Below, in pieces: positions 7,069-14,604 of a stretch of DNA of 29,313 nucleotides. The stretch covers positions 1 to 29,313 of the forward strand of contig JAISPH010000206.1 in the NCBI GenBank assembly GCA_031275035.1, read 5' to 3'. The position numbers and the translations under genes are program-made. The DNA comes from Treponema sp. Its GTDB lineage: Bacteria; Spirochaetota; Spirochaetia; Treponematales; Breznakiellaceae. The notes beneath the pieces were generated by a model. It searched no databases, was not told the origin of the DNA, and saw only the letters and a program-made list of their open reading frames with translations. Each line of letters begins with the position of its first letter. Position 1 is the first letter of the stretch.

Positions 7069-7512
7069 ATGGACTACGGAATTACATGGAAGGAAAAGGG
7101 CGCGGATATCCATTACTTTATCAACTGGTCGCCCCTGGTCATGGCGGACCGGTGGACCATCAATGCAAAGGTTCCCGCGGTGGCGGGGGTTTTTGAAATC
7201 TACTGGATGGACGATCACAAGCACCTGCGGATGCTCTGGGTAGGCTGCACCCATTACGGCGGCCTCCGCTCGGAGATCCGCCGCCTCACTGATCCGGAGC
7301 TGGCCGACAATAAAGAAGCGGCAAAAATTCTGGAGGATGAGGAAATCTGGTTCCGTTACGCCCCTTCCAATTCCGCAGCGGTCATGGACGACGTAGTCTG
7401 GTTTTTCCGCAGCACCTACTTTCCCGAAAAACCCGGCGTTAACCATTCCGGGCGTTATGAACGGGTCTTTATGAACGAATCCGCCCCTGATAAACTTATA
7501 TGGGTTCCCTGA
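7069..7512 (+). CDS. hypothetical protein, 147 residues, leaderless
   Basis: I do not recognise a named family. The product is a soluble-looking protein with no signal peptide or membrane segment. It is rich in aromatic residues (an INWSPLVMADRWTINAKVP stretch near the N terminus, VFEIYWMDD, MLWVGCTHYGG, DDVVWFFRSTYFP) and mildly acidic. The codon usage and uniform composition look like a real gene. No Shine-Dalgarno precedes ATG 7069; a good -10 box ends 6 nt before it. It is followed 55 bp later by the YrdC/YciO-like gene on the same strand, and the two may form a unit with the PLD enzyme gene. Function unknown. Confidence 0.75.
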   Translation: MDYGITWKEKGADIHYFINWSPLVMADRWTINAKVPAVAGVFEIYWMDDHKHLRMLWVGCTHYGGLRSEIRRLTDPELADNKEAAKILEDEEIWFRYAPSNSAAVMDDVVWFFRSTYFPEKPGVNHSGRYERVFMNESAPDKLIWVP

Positions 7513-7567
7513 TTCGCCGGCGGCGTGTCCAGAAACCGGTCCTGCAGGGGATCCGCTGAGACGGCTT

Positions 7568-8242
7568 ATGATCGAATACGTGGTGCCCGGCAATATTGAC
7601 GACAGGATTCTCCGTTCAAGCGTTGAGCGCCTGGGCAGGGGGAACCTTCTGGGTTTTCCCTCGGATACCAGCTGGCTTTTGGGCTGTTCCATCAAGGCCG
7701 GGGAGGGAATACGGAAGCTGCGCCGCCTTTCGGGGGAACGGGACGAGCGGCATTTTACCCTGCTCTGTTCCGATATTTCCCAGTTTGGGGAATTCTGCAG
7801 CCTGGACAATACCCGGTTCCGGCTTATTAAGCGCCTCTCCCCGGGGCCCTATGTCTTCATCCTCAAAACCCTCCCGGGAACCGAAAAGGCGCTGGGGCTT
7901 AAACGCAGGGAAGCCGGGGTCCGTATTCCGGACCATCCCCTGCCTCTGGCCCTGATCCGGGCCCTTGCCTGCCCCCTCTATTCGGTAACCGCCAAGCGGA
8001 GCATGACCGGGGCCGCCGCGCTGTGGGCGGCGGAGGAGCGGGACGAAACGGCGGGAACGGAGCTGCCCCCCATTCCCGAGGAGGAGCTTTTTGAGGGGGG
8101 CTGGGAGATGGAGGATATAGAGGATCTGGATCTTATCCTGGATACCGGCGAGGACCGGCCCCGGATCTTTTCCACCATTCTGGATTTAACCGGAGAGGAG
8201 GTGCGCCTTCTCCGTCAGGGAACAGGTCCCTGGCCCGCATAA
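7568..8242 (+). CDS. YrdC/Sua5/YciO domain protein (possible threonylcarbamoyl-AMP synthase-like)
   Basis: The 224-residue product has the YrdC fold: GNLLGFPSDTSWLLGC near the N terminus, a basic RRLSGERDERHFTLLC segment, LSPGPYVFILK, GVRIPDHPL and a C-terminal RIFSTILDLTGEEVRLLRQG. TsaC/Sua5 enzymes make threonylcarbamoyl-AMP for the tRNA t6A pathway, and TsaD for the next step is encoded at 3852-4874. However, the usual KxR and SAN nucleotide/bicarbonate motifs are altered here (SVTAKRS replaces the S-x-x-N type), and an acidic stretch (about 155-200) resembles YciO more than TsaC. I therefore call the fold confidently but not the reaction. Start ATG 7568 has only a weak GAGACGG upstream. 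The stop overlaps the Shine-Dalgarno of the next gene, 9 bp downstream. Confidence 0.85.
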   Translation: MIEYVVPGNIDDRILRSSVERLGRGNLLGFPSDTSWLLGCSIKAGEGIRKLRRLSGERDERHFTLLCSDISQFGEFCSLDNTRFRLIKRLSPGPYVFILKTLPGTEKALGLKRREAGVRIPDHPLPLALIRALACPLYSVTAKRSMTGAAALWAAEERDETAGTELPPIPEEELFEGGWEMEDIEDLDLILDTGEDRPRIFSTILDLTGEEVRLLRQGTGPWPA

Positions 8243-8251
8243 GGATTTGAC

Positions 8252-9817
8252 ATGAGAAAAAAATGGCTGCGCATTGTCTTCCGCCGCCGGGTCTTTGTTA
8301 TCCTGACCCTGCTGGTACAGATCGCCTTTCTTATATACTTCATCGCCACTTCAAGCATGGCCTTCCGCTATGTAAGCTGGACCCTCAACGGCATCAGTAT
8401 TCTGGTATGCCTCTACATAATCAACAAAAATGAAAATTCCGGCTACAAATTGATCTGGATCTTCCTCATTCTGATGGCCCCCATCTTCGGCGGTTCCATG
8501 TATATTATCTTTTATGTCCAATCGAATTCCCGGAAACTGCGGAAGCGGATGAGGGCGGATCACGAACGGTGCCGCCCCCTCTACCTGCTTCCCGGTAACA
8601 GGCTTCCCCTTTTTGAAAGCGAAGGGGGGGGAAACAGAGAGCCGGAATGCCTGCCCCTGGTCCGGTATCTGCAGGAGTATGTGGGCTTTCCGGTTTATAT
8701 TAACACCCAAACCGAATACTTTGATTCCGGGGAAAGTTTTTTCAAAAAGGCGCTGGAAGAGCTTGAAAAGGCGGAGCGGTACATCTTTTTGGAATTTTTC
8801 ATCCTGAGCCAGGGGAAGATGCTGGACCCTATCATTTCAATCCTGGAACGGAAGGCGAAGCAGGGTCTTGATATCAGGCTGATCTACGACGATCTGGGCT
8901 GTTTTGTAACCCTGCCGCCGAATTACCGGGCTCATCTGGAACGGAAGGGTATCCAATGTTATGTGTTCAATCCCTTTAAGCCGGTTCTGTCATCCCTGCA
9001 GAACAACCGGGACCACCGGAAGATCATCTCCATAGACGGTAAAATCGCCTTTACCGGAGGGATCAACCTGGCGGATGAGTACATCAACGCCTTTGAAAAG
9101 TACGGCCACTGGAAAGACGCGGCGATCATGCTTTCCGGGGAGGCGGCCTGGAGCCTTACCCTTATTTTTCTGCGGATATGGAATATAAGACCCAAAAAGG
9201 CGGCCCGCGTTCAGCGCGATGATTACACCGTCTTTTACCCCTGGAAGGACGGGCCCTCGGGGATACCTTCAGACGGCTATGTCCAGCCCTATGCGGACAG
9301 CCCCCTGGACCGGGAAAACGTGGCGGAGCATGTTTATATACAGATCATTAACAATGCAAAAAAATATGTCTACATCAATACGCCCTATCTTATCCCCGAT
9401 GACAAGCTGCTTTCGGCCTTGATCCTGGCGGCGAAGAGCGGAGTGGACGTACGGATCATCACCCCCCACCGCTGGGATAAACGGATTGTACACATGACAA
9501 CCCGGTCCTATTACCGGCGGCTGGTATCCGCAGGGGTAAAGGTGTACGAATATTCCAACGGATTCAACCATTCCAAGACCTTTGTTTCCGACGACAGGAT
9601 CGCCACGGTGGGAACCAGCAATCTGGATTACCGGAGCCTCTACCTGCATTTTGAATGCGGGGTCTGGATGTACAAAACAAAATCGGTGGCGGAGATAAAA
9701 GAAGACTTCCTGCGGACCATGACGGTCTCCCAGGAAATAACCCTGAGCCAATGCAGAGGAAACGCCGTCCTCCGCATTGTTCAGGATGTGCTGCGTCTCT
9801 TTGCGCCGCTGATGTAA
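8252..9817 (+). CDS. cls: cardiolipin synthase-type phospholipase D family protein
   Basis: Membrane enzyme expected to join two phosphatidylglycerols into cardiolipin. The 521-residue product has two N-terminal membrane segments (about 10-34 and 48-90, split by NKNENSGYK). Two PLD catalytic motifs follow: HRKIISID (His255, Lys257, Asp262) followed by GGIN, and HSKTFVSDD (His440, Lys442, Asp447) followed by GTSN. Both HKD triads are complete and the length suits the bacterial ClsA group. AAGGAT at 8241-8246 overlaps the upstream stop and serves ATG 8252. It runs convergent to the chemotaxis transducer gene, with 28 bp between them holding only a short GC palindrome. Other PLD-type transferases cannot be excluded. 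Confidence 0.92.
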   Translation: MRKKWLRIVFRRRVFVILTLLVQIAFLIYFIATSSMAFRYVSWTLNGISILVCLYIINKNENSGYKLIWIFLILMAPIFGGSMYIIFYVQSNSRKLRKRMRADHERCRPLYLLPGNRLPLFESEGGGNREPECLPLVRYLQEYVGFPVYINTQTEYFDSGESFFKKALEELEKAERYIFLEFFILSQGKMLDPIISILERKAKQGLDIRLIYDDLGCFVTLPPNYRAHLERKGIQCYVFNPFKPVLSSLQNNRDHRKIISIDGKIAFTGGINLADEYINAFEKYGHWKDAAIMLSGEAAWSLTLIFLRIWNIRPKKAARVQRDDYTVFYPWKDGPSGIPSDGYVQPYADSPLDRENVAEHVYIQIINNAKKYVYINTPYLIPDDKLLSALILAAKSGVDVRIITPHRWDKRIVHMTTRSYYRRLVSAGVKVYEYSNGFNHSKTFVSDDRIATVGTSNLDYRSLYLHFECGVWMYKTKSVAEIKEDFLRTMTVSQEITLSQCRGNAVLRIVQDVLRLFAPLM

Positions 9818-9845
9818 AAGCCTTCCCGGCCCGGGACCCGACCCT

Positions 9846-11705
9846 CTATACTTCGAAGCTGTCCACAATGATGGATATTTTTTCTATCGCCGCCTGGTTG
9901 GTATCCGCCAGGGAAGAGACCGTCCCGGCCCCGGTATTGATGTGGGCAATGTTCTGCGCCATTTCGTCCATGTGGCTGGAAATTCCCCTGGAGTCGGCCT
10001 GAAGCTTATTCATCTCCGCCAGCATGGTGGCGTTCCCTTCATTCATCTCCTTCGAACCGGTCTTTACCTCGCTGGTTATATCGTTCATGTCCTTTAATGC
10101 GCCCAGAACCTGGGCCGCCCCTTCCCGTTGTTCCTTGATGGCATTGTCCACCTCGGCAACCAGCTTTTCCGTTTCACCAACCCGGCCGGAGACCTCCACG
10201 AAGGCCTCTTCCGAAGCCTGCGCTCCCCGGACAATGCTGCTGATGGTTTCGGAGATCTGCTTTAACTCGGCGCTGATCTTCTGGGATTCCCGGGATGAAT
10301 TTTCCGCCAGCTTTCTGATTTCGTCGGCCACCACGGAAAAGCCCCTCCCCGCTTCGCCGGCATGGGCGGCTTCGATGGCGGCGTTCATGGCCAGAAGGTT
10401 TGTCTGGGAGGCAATGGTGGCGATTATCTTATTCGCATCCTGGAGGGATTTGGATTCCTCCACAATGTCCTGTACCTTAACCCGGCTTTCCTGCTGAATG
10501 TTCATGCCCTCCGTAGCGGCGGTACGGACGGTATTAAACTGGGCCATCATCCGTTCCGCCACGGCGCCGATGGAAGTGATATTGCCCACCATTTCTTCCA
10601 CCGCCGCGGAGGCCCTGCTTACGCTGGAGGCCTGCTTGGAAATGGAGCCGTCCAGGGATTCAATGTTTTTGGCGATTTCCTGCACCGCCGCGGAGGATTC
10701 TTCAACGCTCTGCATCTGTTTCTCAACCCTGGAGCGGACTTCTTCGACCCCGTTGGAAATCTGGGTGATAGATGCGGCCATGCCGGCGGCGCTGCGTTCC
10801 AGTTCCTGTCCCGAAGCGAAAAGTTCCCTCTGGCCCTGCTGTATCTCATGCATCCCGCCGCCCATAATTTTGCAGAAGCTGTTTACCATTCCCGCGATGG
10901 TTCCAACCTCGTCCACAGAACAAATGGAGATACGTTTGGTCAGATCCTTCCGTTCCGATGAAAGGTTCTCAAGCTGAACGATGACCGAATCGAAGAGCAT
11001 CTTGGTCCCGTTTTTCAGGACTGAGGCCAAAACAAACACAAAAATAAAAAAAGCGGCCATAATTCCCAGATAGAATAACCACGAACCGGCGCTCATGGAC
11101 GCCAGATCGCCGCCGGCCCGGATAAGAACCAGCAGCAATATGGAAAAGGCAAAGAGGATGGAAACCAGGGCTACCGCCAGGGGAATGATAAACAGCTTAA
11201 TCACCAGCCGCTTCTCCCGCAGATTCCGGGGATAATCAACTAAATTACCGGCCATGAGGCTCCGGCAAACCAGGCTGTCCAGGAGGATATACATAAAGGT
11301 TCCCACCAGCATGCCCAGGGACAGGGCCGCAATAAAAAGATAGCCCCTTATGGCGGAATGGACCCCAATCTGATCGCTCCTGAACAAAAAGAGGACGCCC
11401 AAAAAAACAAGCTGCAAAACCACAATAGAGGTAATGCTTTTGATGGGCACGGAACCTATTTTTTTGAGCCGCTTTAGATAGCGTTCTTCAGAAAGATCCC
11501 GGAAAAAATCCGGACCGAAAGGAGCGGAGCTGGCCATAAAAAGAAGATTGTATGCCAAAACAAACAGTATCCCCGGAATACCGACCTGGGGTAAGAGCCG
11601 GGCGGCGGAAATTGACGAAAAAGCGGCCAGGATCAAAAAATTTACCGCTAAAATGCCGATGCTGCTTATCAGCACCATAATGAAAAAAACTGCCTTTTTT
11701 TGCAA
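9846..11705 (-). CDS. methyl-accepting chemotaxis protein with six membrane segments
   Basis: The 619-residue transducer has about six predicted membrane helices in the first 230 residues (around 5-27, 42-61, 90-108, 121-141, 167-195, 208-230). A HAMP-like linker follows (about 230-285), then a long coiled-coil signalling domain. The hairpin tip, IASQTNLLAMNAAIEAA followed by HAGEAGRGF, lies at about 425-455 and is the CheA/CheW contact. There is no sizeable periplasmic ligand domain, so it may sense within the membrane or through a partner. Translation starts at TTG (11703-11705) with a strong GGAGG 5 nt upstream. Its leader of about 260 nt carries the conserved 52-nt element and further hairpins, and its promoter abuts the polB stop codon. 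Confidence 0.95.
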   Translation of the reverse strand: MQKKAVFFIMVLISSIGILAVNFLILAAFSSISAARLLPQVGIPGILFVLAYNLLFMASSAPFGPDFFRDLSEERYLKRLKKIGSVPIKSITSIVVLQLVFLGVLFLFRSDQIGVHSAIRGYLFIAALSLGMLVGTFMYILLDSLVCRSLMAGNLVDYPRNLREKRLVIKLFIIPLAVALVSILFAFSILLLVLIRAGGDLASMSAGSWLFYLGIMAAFFIFVFVLASVLKNGTKMLFDSVIVQLENLSSERKDLTKRISICSVDEVGTIAGMVNSFCKIMGGGMHEIQQGQRELFASGQELERSAAGMAASITQISNGVEEVRSRVEKQMQSVEESSAAVQEIAKNIESLDGSISKQASSVSRASAAVEEMVGNITSIGAVAERMMAQFNTVRTAATEGMNIQQESRVKVQDIVEESKSLQDANKIIATIASQTNLLAMNAAIEAAHAGEAGRGFSVVADEIRKLAENSSRESQKISAELKQISETISSIVRGAQASEEAFVEVSGRVGETEKLVAEVDNAIKEQREGAAQVLGALKDMNDITSEVKTGSKEMNEGNATMLAEMNKLQADSRGISSHMDEMAQNIAHINTGAGTVSSLADTNQAAIEKISIIVDSFEV

Positions 11706-11815
11706 AACAACCTCCAGGAGAAAGTGTCGATCCTAAGCAAGGGGAGGCAAGATCGCCGCCGGACAAACTTAAAATCTACGATATGCGACTAATATGTAAT
11801 TGGATATTCATTGAG

Positions 11816-11912
11816 GCTGTTTCAAAACTTCAGTTTTTGGAACAGCTTCTTACCCCTGAGAAAATTGCATAAGCCGTAAATGCTTAGCTTATAAAAAATT
11901 AGCAATTTTCTC
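11816..11912 (-). promoter_or_regulatory. hairpins in the chemotaxis transducer leader
   Basis: Two inverted repeats lie between the 52-nt element and the TTG start. The first has perfect 11-bp arms GAGAAAATTGC (11858-11868) and GCAATTTTCTC (11902-11912) with a nested ATAAGC / GCTTAT pair (11869-11874, 11887-11892). The second is an imperfect stem, GCTGTTTCAAAACT (11816-11829) against AGTTTTTGGAACAGC (11832-11846), with one bulge. Neither is directly followed by a T tract on the minus strand. The second shares AAACTGAAGTTT with a hairpin in the lon leader. Confidence 0.6.
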
Positions 11913-11916
11913 TCCA

Positions 11917-11968
11917 AGCCAGTTCCATCAAACCGAAGGTTCGCGCCAACCGGGTTTTGGAACTGGCT
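11917..11968 (-). ncRNA. conserved 52-nt structured leader element, copy 1
   Basis: On the minus strand (11968 to 11917) it has a perfect 10-bp outer stem AGCCAGTTCC / GGAACTGGCT. Inside are AACC / GGTT and then GGTT / AACC pairings around a GGCGCG loop. It begins 2 nt after a TATAAT box, so it would be the very 5' end of the transducer mRNA. The same 52-nt layout without indels (43 of 52 identical) occurs at 16123-16174 after another TATAAT box. I do not recognise it as a known riboswitch class. Confidence 0.65.
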
Positions 11969-11970
11969 CC

Positions 11971-12000
11971 ATTATAATATATATAACATATTGGGAGCAA
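11971..12000 (-). promoter_or_regulatory. promoter of the chemotaxis transducer gene
   Basis: On the minus strand TTGCTC (12000 to 11995), an 18-nt AT-rich spacer and a perfect TATAAT (11976 to 11971). The -35 box touches the polB stop codon, so the transducer can be transcribed separately from the clc-polB pair although all run in the same direction. Confidence 0.65.
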
Positions 12001-14604
12001 TTACCATAATTCCATTTGTCCATTCTCCCAGGGGATCCGTCCCTTTTGCAGAAAAGAACCGGTGTTCCAGCCCGCCGCTGCGGCGATGGATATGACCAGG
12101 GGCAGGATCTGGGAATTGATATAGTGATCATAGTCATAGGGACTGCTGATCATGGAGGCCGGCTCGGGTCCCGAGAGGGTCCAGACATACTCCACCGTAC
12201 CCCGGCGGCCCTTCCAGCCCAGGGTCCGGGCCGCCTTTACCTGGGGCGGGGTGGAGGCGGTATAATCCTCGGGGGGCCGGGAAAGCCGCTTCCGGTAAAC
12301 CAGTTCCCCGTCCAGGGCTCCGGAACGGAGCTGTTTGATAAGCCTGAAGACCCCGTCCCTAAAGCCCTCTTCGCTGCCGCCGGAGAAGACAAGGTCCAGC
12401 AGTTCCATCTGAAGCCGCCGGGCCAGGGGAGTAACGTCGCTCCGCACCGCCTCCATCCCCTTTACCTCTACCGTAAGGTTTCCGCCGGGGTGGAGCAGAT
12501 AACCCCCGTAGCCCTTGGCCCTGCCCCGGTGATCATCGGAGCCGCCGAAGGCCCGCAAGGGCGGAATCATAAAACGGCGGTAGGCCTTTTCAAAGCGGAG
12601 TTCCAGGCAGGATTCCAGCCGGTACTCCCGGCGTATCTTTCCGGCAAGAAACTGGTTAAGCTCCCCGGCGAGGGTTCCGCAAAAAGCGCAGAATTCCGCA
12701 TGTCCCGCGGCATCGGACAAGCCGGTTTCCACAAAAAGAGAATCCGTATCGCCGTAGAGTACCCGGCAGCCCCGGCGGGTAAACCAGTCCCGGGAAATGA
12801 GGAACCACTTCCGGGCAAAGGAAGTAATCGCCCCCGCCAGTTCCGTGCGGCCATAGCGGCAGGCCCCGGTTCCCAGGACCCCGTAAAAGCTGTTCATCAA
12901 AATTTTATAGACATGGGCGGCAATATCGTCTCCCGCATCCAGGGCCCGCCGGCGCGCGGCGAAGTATCCGGCGATAAGTACCGGCAGTATCCCCGGGGTC
13001 CGGGAAAAAGCCGTTCCGTTTGGAGCGGCGATTGGGTCCTCTGTTCCGGCTGCCCGGACATGGGAGAGGGGATCGATGTTGAAGGTACGCATGATCGTGG
13101 GATAGAGACTGCGAAAATCAAAGACCCCTATATTGCTGAAGAGCCCCGTTTGAGGCTCCAGTACGGTTCCGCCGGAAGCGCCGGATACCGGCTTTTCCGC
13201 GGACCGGGGCGGCGGGGCAATTTTCCGCCGCCGGAGCTCCATGCCGTAGATCCGTTCAAAACTGACCACGCTGGTCCAGGCCTTGTCCAGAAAGACTCCG
13301 GTCAAAGCCGCCCGCTCCATGGTCAAACGGAAAAGGCCGGTCCTGGCAAGTATCTTCAGAACCAGCTCCGCATCCTTGTAACAGTAGCTGCCGAAGGCGG
13401 CGGGATCTTCCCGGTACAGGCGGTCCAGTTCGGCAATTTTATCCCCGCCTGCGGCGGCGCTTTTACCCTCCCCCAGTACCGCCCTGGCTACGGTATCCAG
13501 AGTATAATCGGAGAAACGCTTCGGCCCGGCCCTTACCACCCTGAGGGCGTCCACCACCTGCCGGCCCGGCACCAGGGCTGCCGCGGACCGGCGCCTTGCC
13601 CAGCGGCGATCCGGTCCGCCCCCCGGGCCGTTTTGGAGTTCCGCGGAATGGACCGGAGCAGCTTCCGGGGAACCGGCGGGGAAAAATTTCGCCTCCTCCC
13701 GGGAACGGCCCAGGGCAAAGGGAATCCCAAGATGCCTGCACCGGTCCGCCAGCCGGGGAAAATCAAAGTCCAGGAAGTTCCATCCCGTCAATACATCGGG
13801 ATCTTCCCGCTGAATATCTTCAATAAAATTTTTCAACAGGGAAACTTCACCGGCATGAAAAACAGGGGTTCCCGGCGGGAACCCCGCCGCGGGCCCGGCG
13901 TCCGCTTGGGAACCGGGCCGGGACGGAAGGGCCGGCGCAGAGGGCGGCAGCAGTACCCGGACAAGACCCCGGCTTCCGGTAGAGGCCGCATCCGGGCAGA
14001 CAAGGCTTACCGCCCGGATAGAGCCGTCTCCGGTATCGGTTTCAATATCAATGGAAGCGATCCGCAACGGTACGCCGCGGAAGACCCCGGCAGAGGGCCC
14101 GGAAGGAGGCTCCGCCATTAACAATTCCGGTTCAGAAGGGATTGGCGGAGCTTCTTCCGGAGGAAACATTTCGGGGTCCGGGAAAACCAGATCCACCAGG
14201 CGGCCCCGCCGGGCCTTGCCCCGGATCAGTACGGCCCCCCGGATGAACCGTTCCTGCAGGAAAGCTTCCGCCGGCTTCAGGTCCCCGTGAAGGGGAACCC
14301 TGTTCTCCAGCAGCTTTACCGCCGAGGACCAGTCCCGGTAGCGGCTGAAGCCCAGGCGGATCAGAACTCCCCGGCCGGAAAAAGTTTCAAGCCCCGCCGG
14401 GTTTTCATCATACTTTATAGAAGAAAGAAGGGCGGTCCAGCGTTCCCGGTCTCCCCCGTCAACCAGGATAGAGGGACGCCAGCGGGATTCCATAACCGCA
14501 AAGGAACGCCCGTCTTCAAGCCGGCCGGTAAAGTAGAGCCGGTCCCGGTACAGGTCGGGGTATCCGTGAACCAGCAGGCCCCGGCAGGCCCGCCCTTCAT
14601 CCAA
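12001..14604 (-). CDS. polB: family B DNA polymerase (DNA polymerase II-like)
   Basis: Template-directed DNA polymerase with proofreading exonuclease; family members often act in repair and translesion restart. The 867-residue product has Exo I DIET (Asp186, Glu188), Exo II GWNFLDFDFPRLADRC and Exo III YCYKDAELV. The polymerase motifs are A FDFRSLYPT (Asp496), B KILMNSFYG, and C YGDTDS (Asp619, Asp621), so both active sites appear complete. It is somewhat longer than E. coli Pol II. The start is TTG at 14602-14604, overlapping the end of the upstream transporter gene by 8 bp (shared TTGGATGA), with AAGGG upstream, so it is translationally coupled to that gene. The nearby ATG at 14598-14600 is in another frame. 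Confidence 0.94.
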   Translation of the reverse strand: MDEGRACRGLLVHGYPDLYRDRLYFTGRLEDGRSFAVMESRWRPSILVDGGDRERWTALLSSIKYDENPAGLETFSGRGVLIRLGFSRYRDWSSAVKLLENRVPLHGDLKPAEAFLQERFIRGAVLIRGKARRGRLVDLVFPDPEMFPPEEAPPIPSEPELLMAEPPSGPSAGVFRGVPLRIASIDIETDTGDGSIRAVSLVCPDAASTGSRGLVRVLLPPSAPALPSRPGSQADAGPAAGFPPGTPVFHAGEVSLLKNFIEDIQREDPDVLTGWNFLDFDFPRLADRCRHLGIPFALGRSREEAKFFPAGSPEAAPVHSAELQNGPGGGPDRRWARRRSAAALVPGRQVVDALRVVRAGPKRFSDYTLDTVARAVLGEGKSAAAGGDKIAELDRLYREDPAAFGSYCYKDAELVLKILARTGLFRLTMERAALTGVFLDKAWTSVVSFERIYGMELRRRKIAPPPRSAEKPVSGASGGTVLEPQTGLFSNIGVFDFRSLYPTIMRTFNIDPLSHVRAAGTEDPIAAPNGTAFSRTPGILPVLIAGYFAARRRALDAGDDIAAHVYKILMNSFYGVLGTGACRYGRTELAGAITSFARKWFLISRDWFTRRGCRVLYGDTDSLFVETGLSDAAGHAEFCAFCGTLAGELNQFLAGKIRREYRLESCLELRFEKAYRRFMIPPLRAFGGSDDHRGRAKGYGGYLLHPGGNLTVEVKGMEAVRSDVTPLARRLQMELLDLVFSGGSEEGFRDGVFRLIKQLRSGALDGELVYRKRLSRPPEDYTASTPPQVKAARTLGWKGRRGTVEYVWTLSGPEPASMISSPYDYDHYINSQILPLVISIAAAAGWNTGSFLQKGRIPWENGQMELW

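Noticed and set aside
12016..14121. 701-codon plus-strand open frame
   Set aside because: Antisense to polB, which has all exonuclease and polymerase motifs; the translation is Gly/Pro/Arg-rich without recognisable domains.
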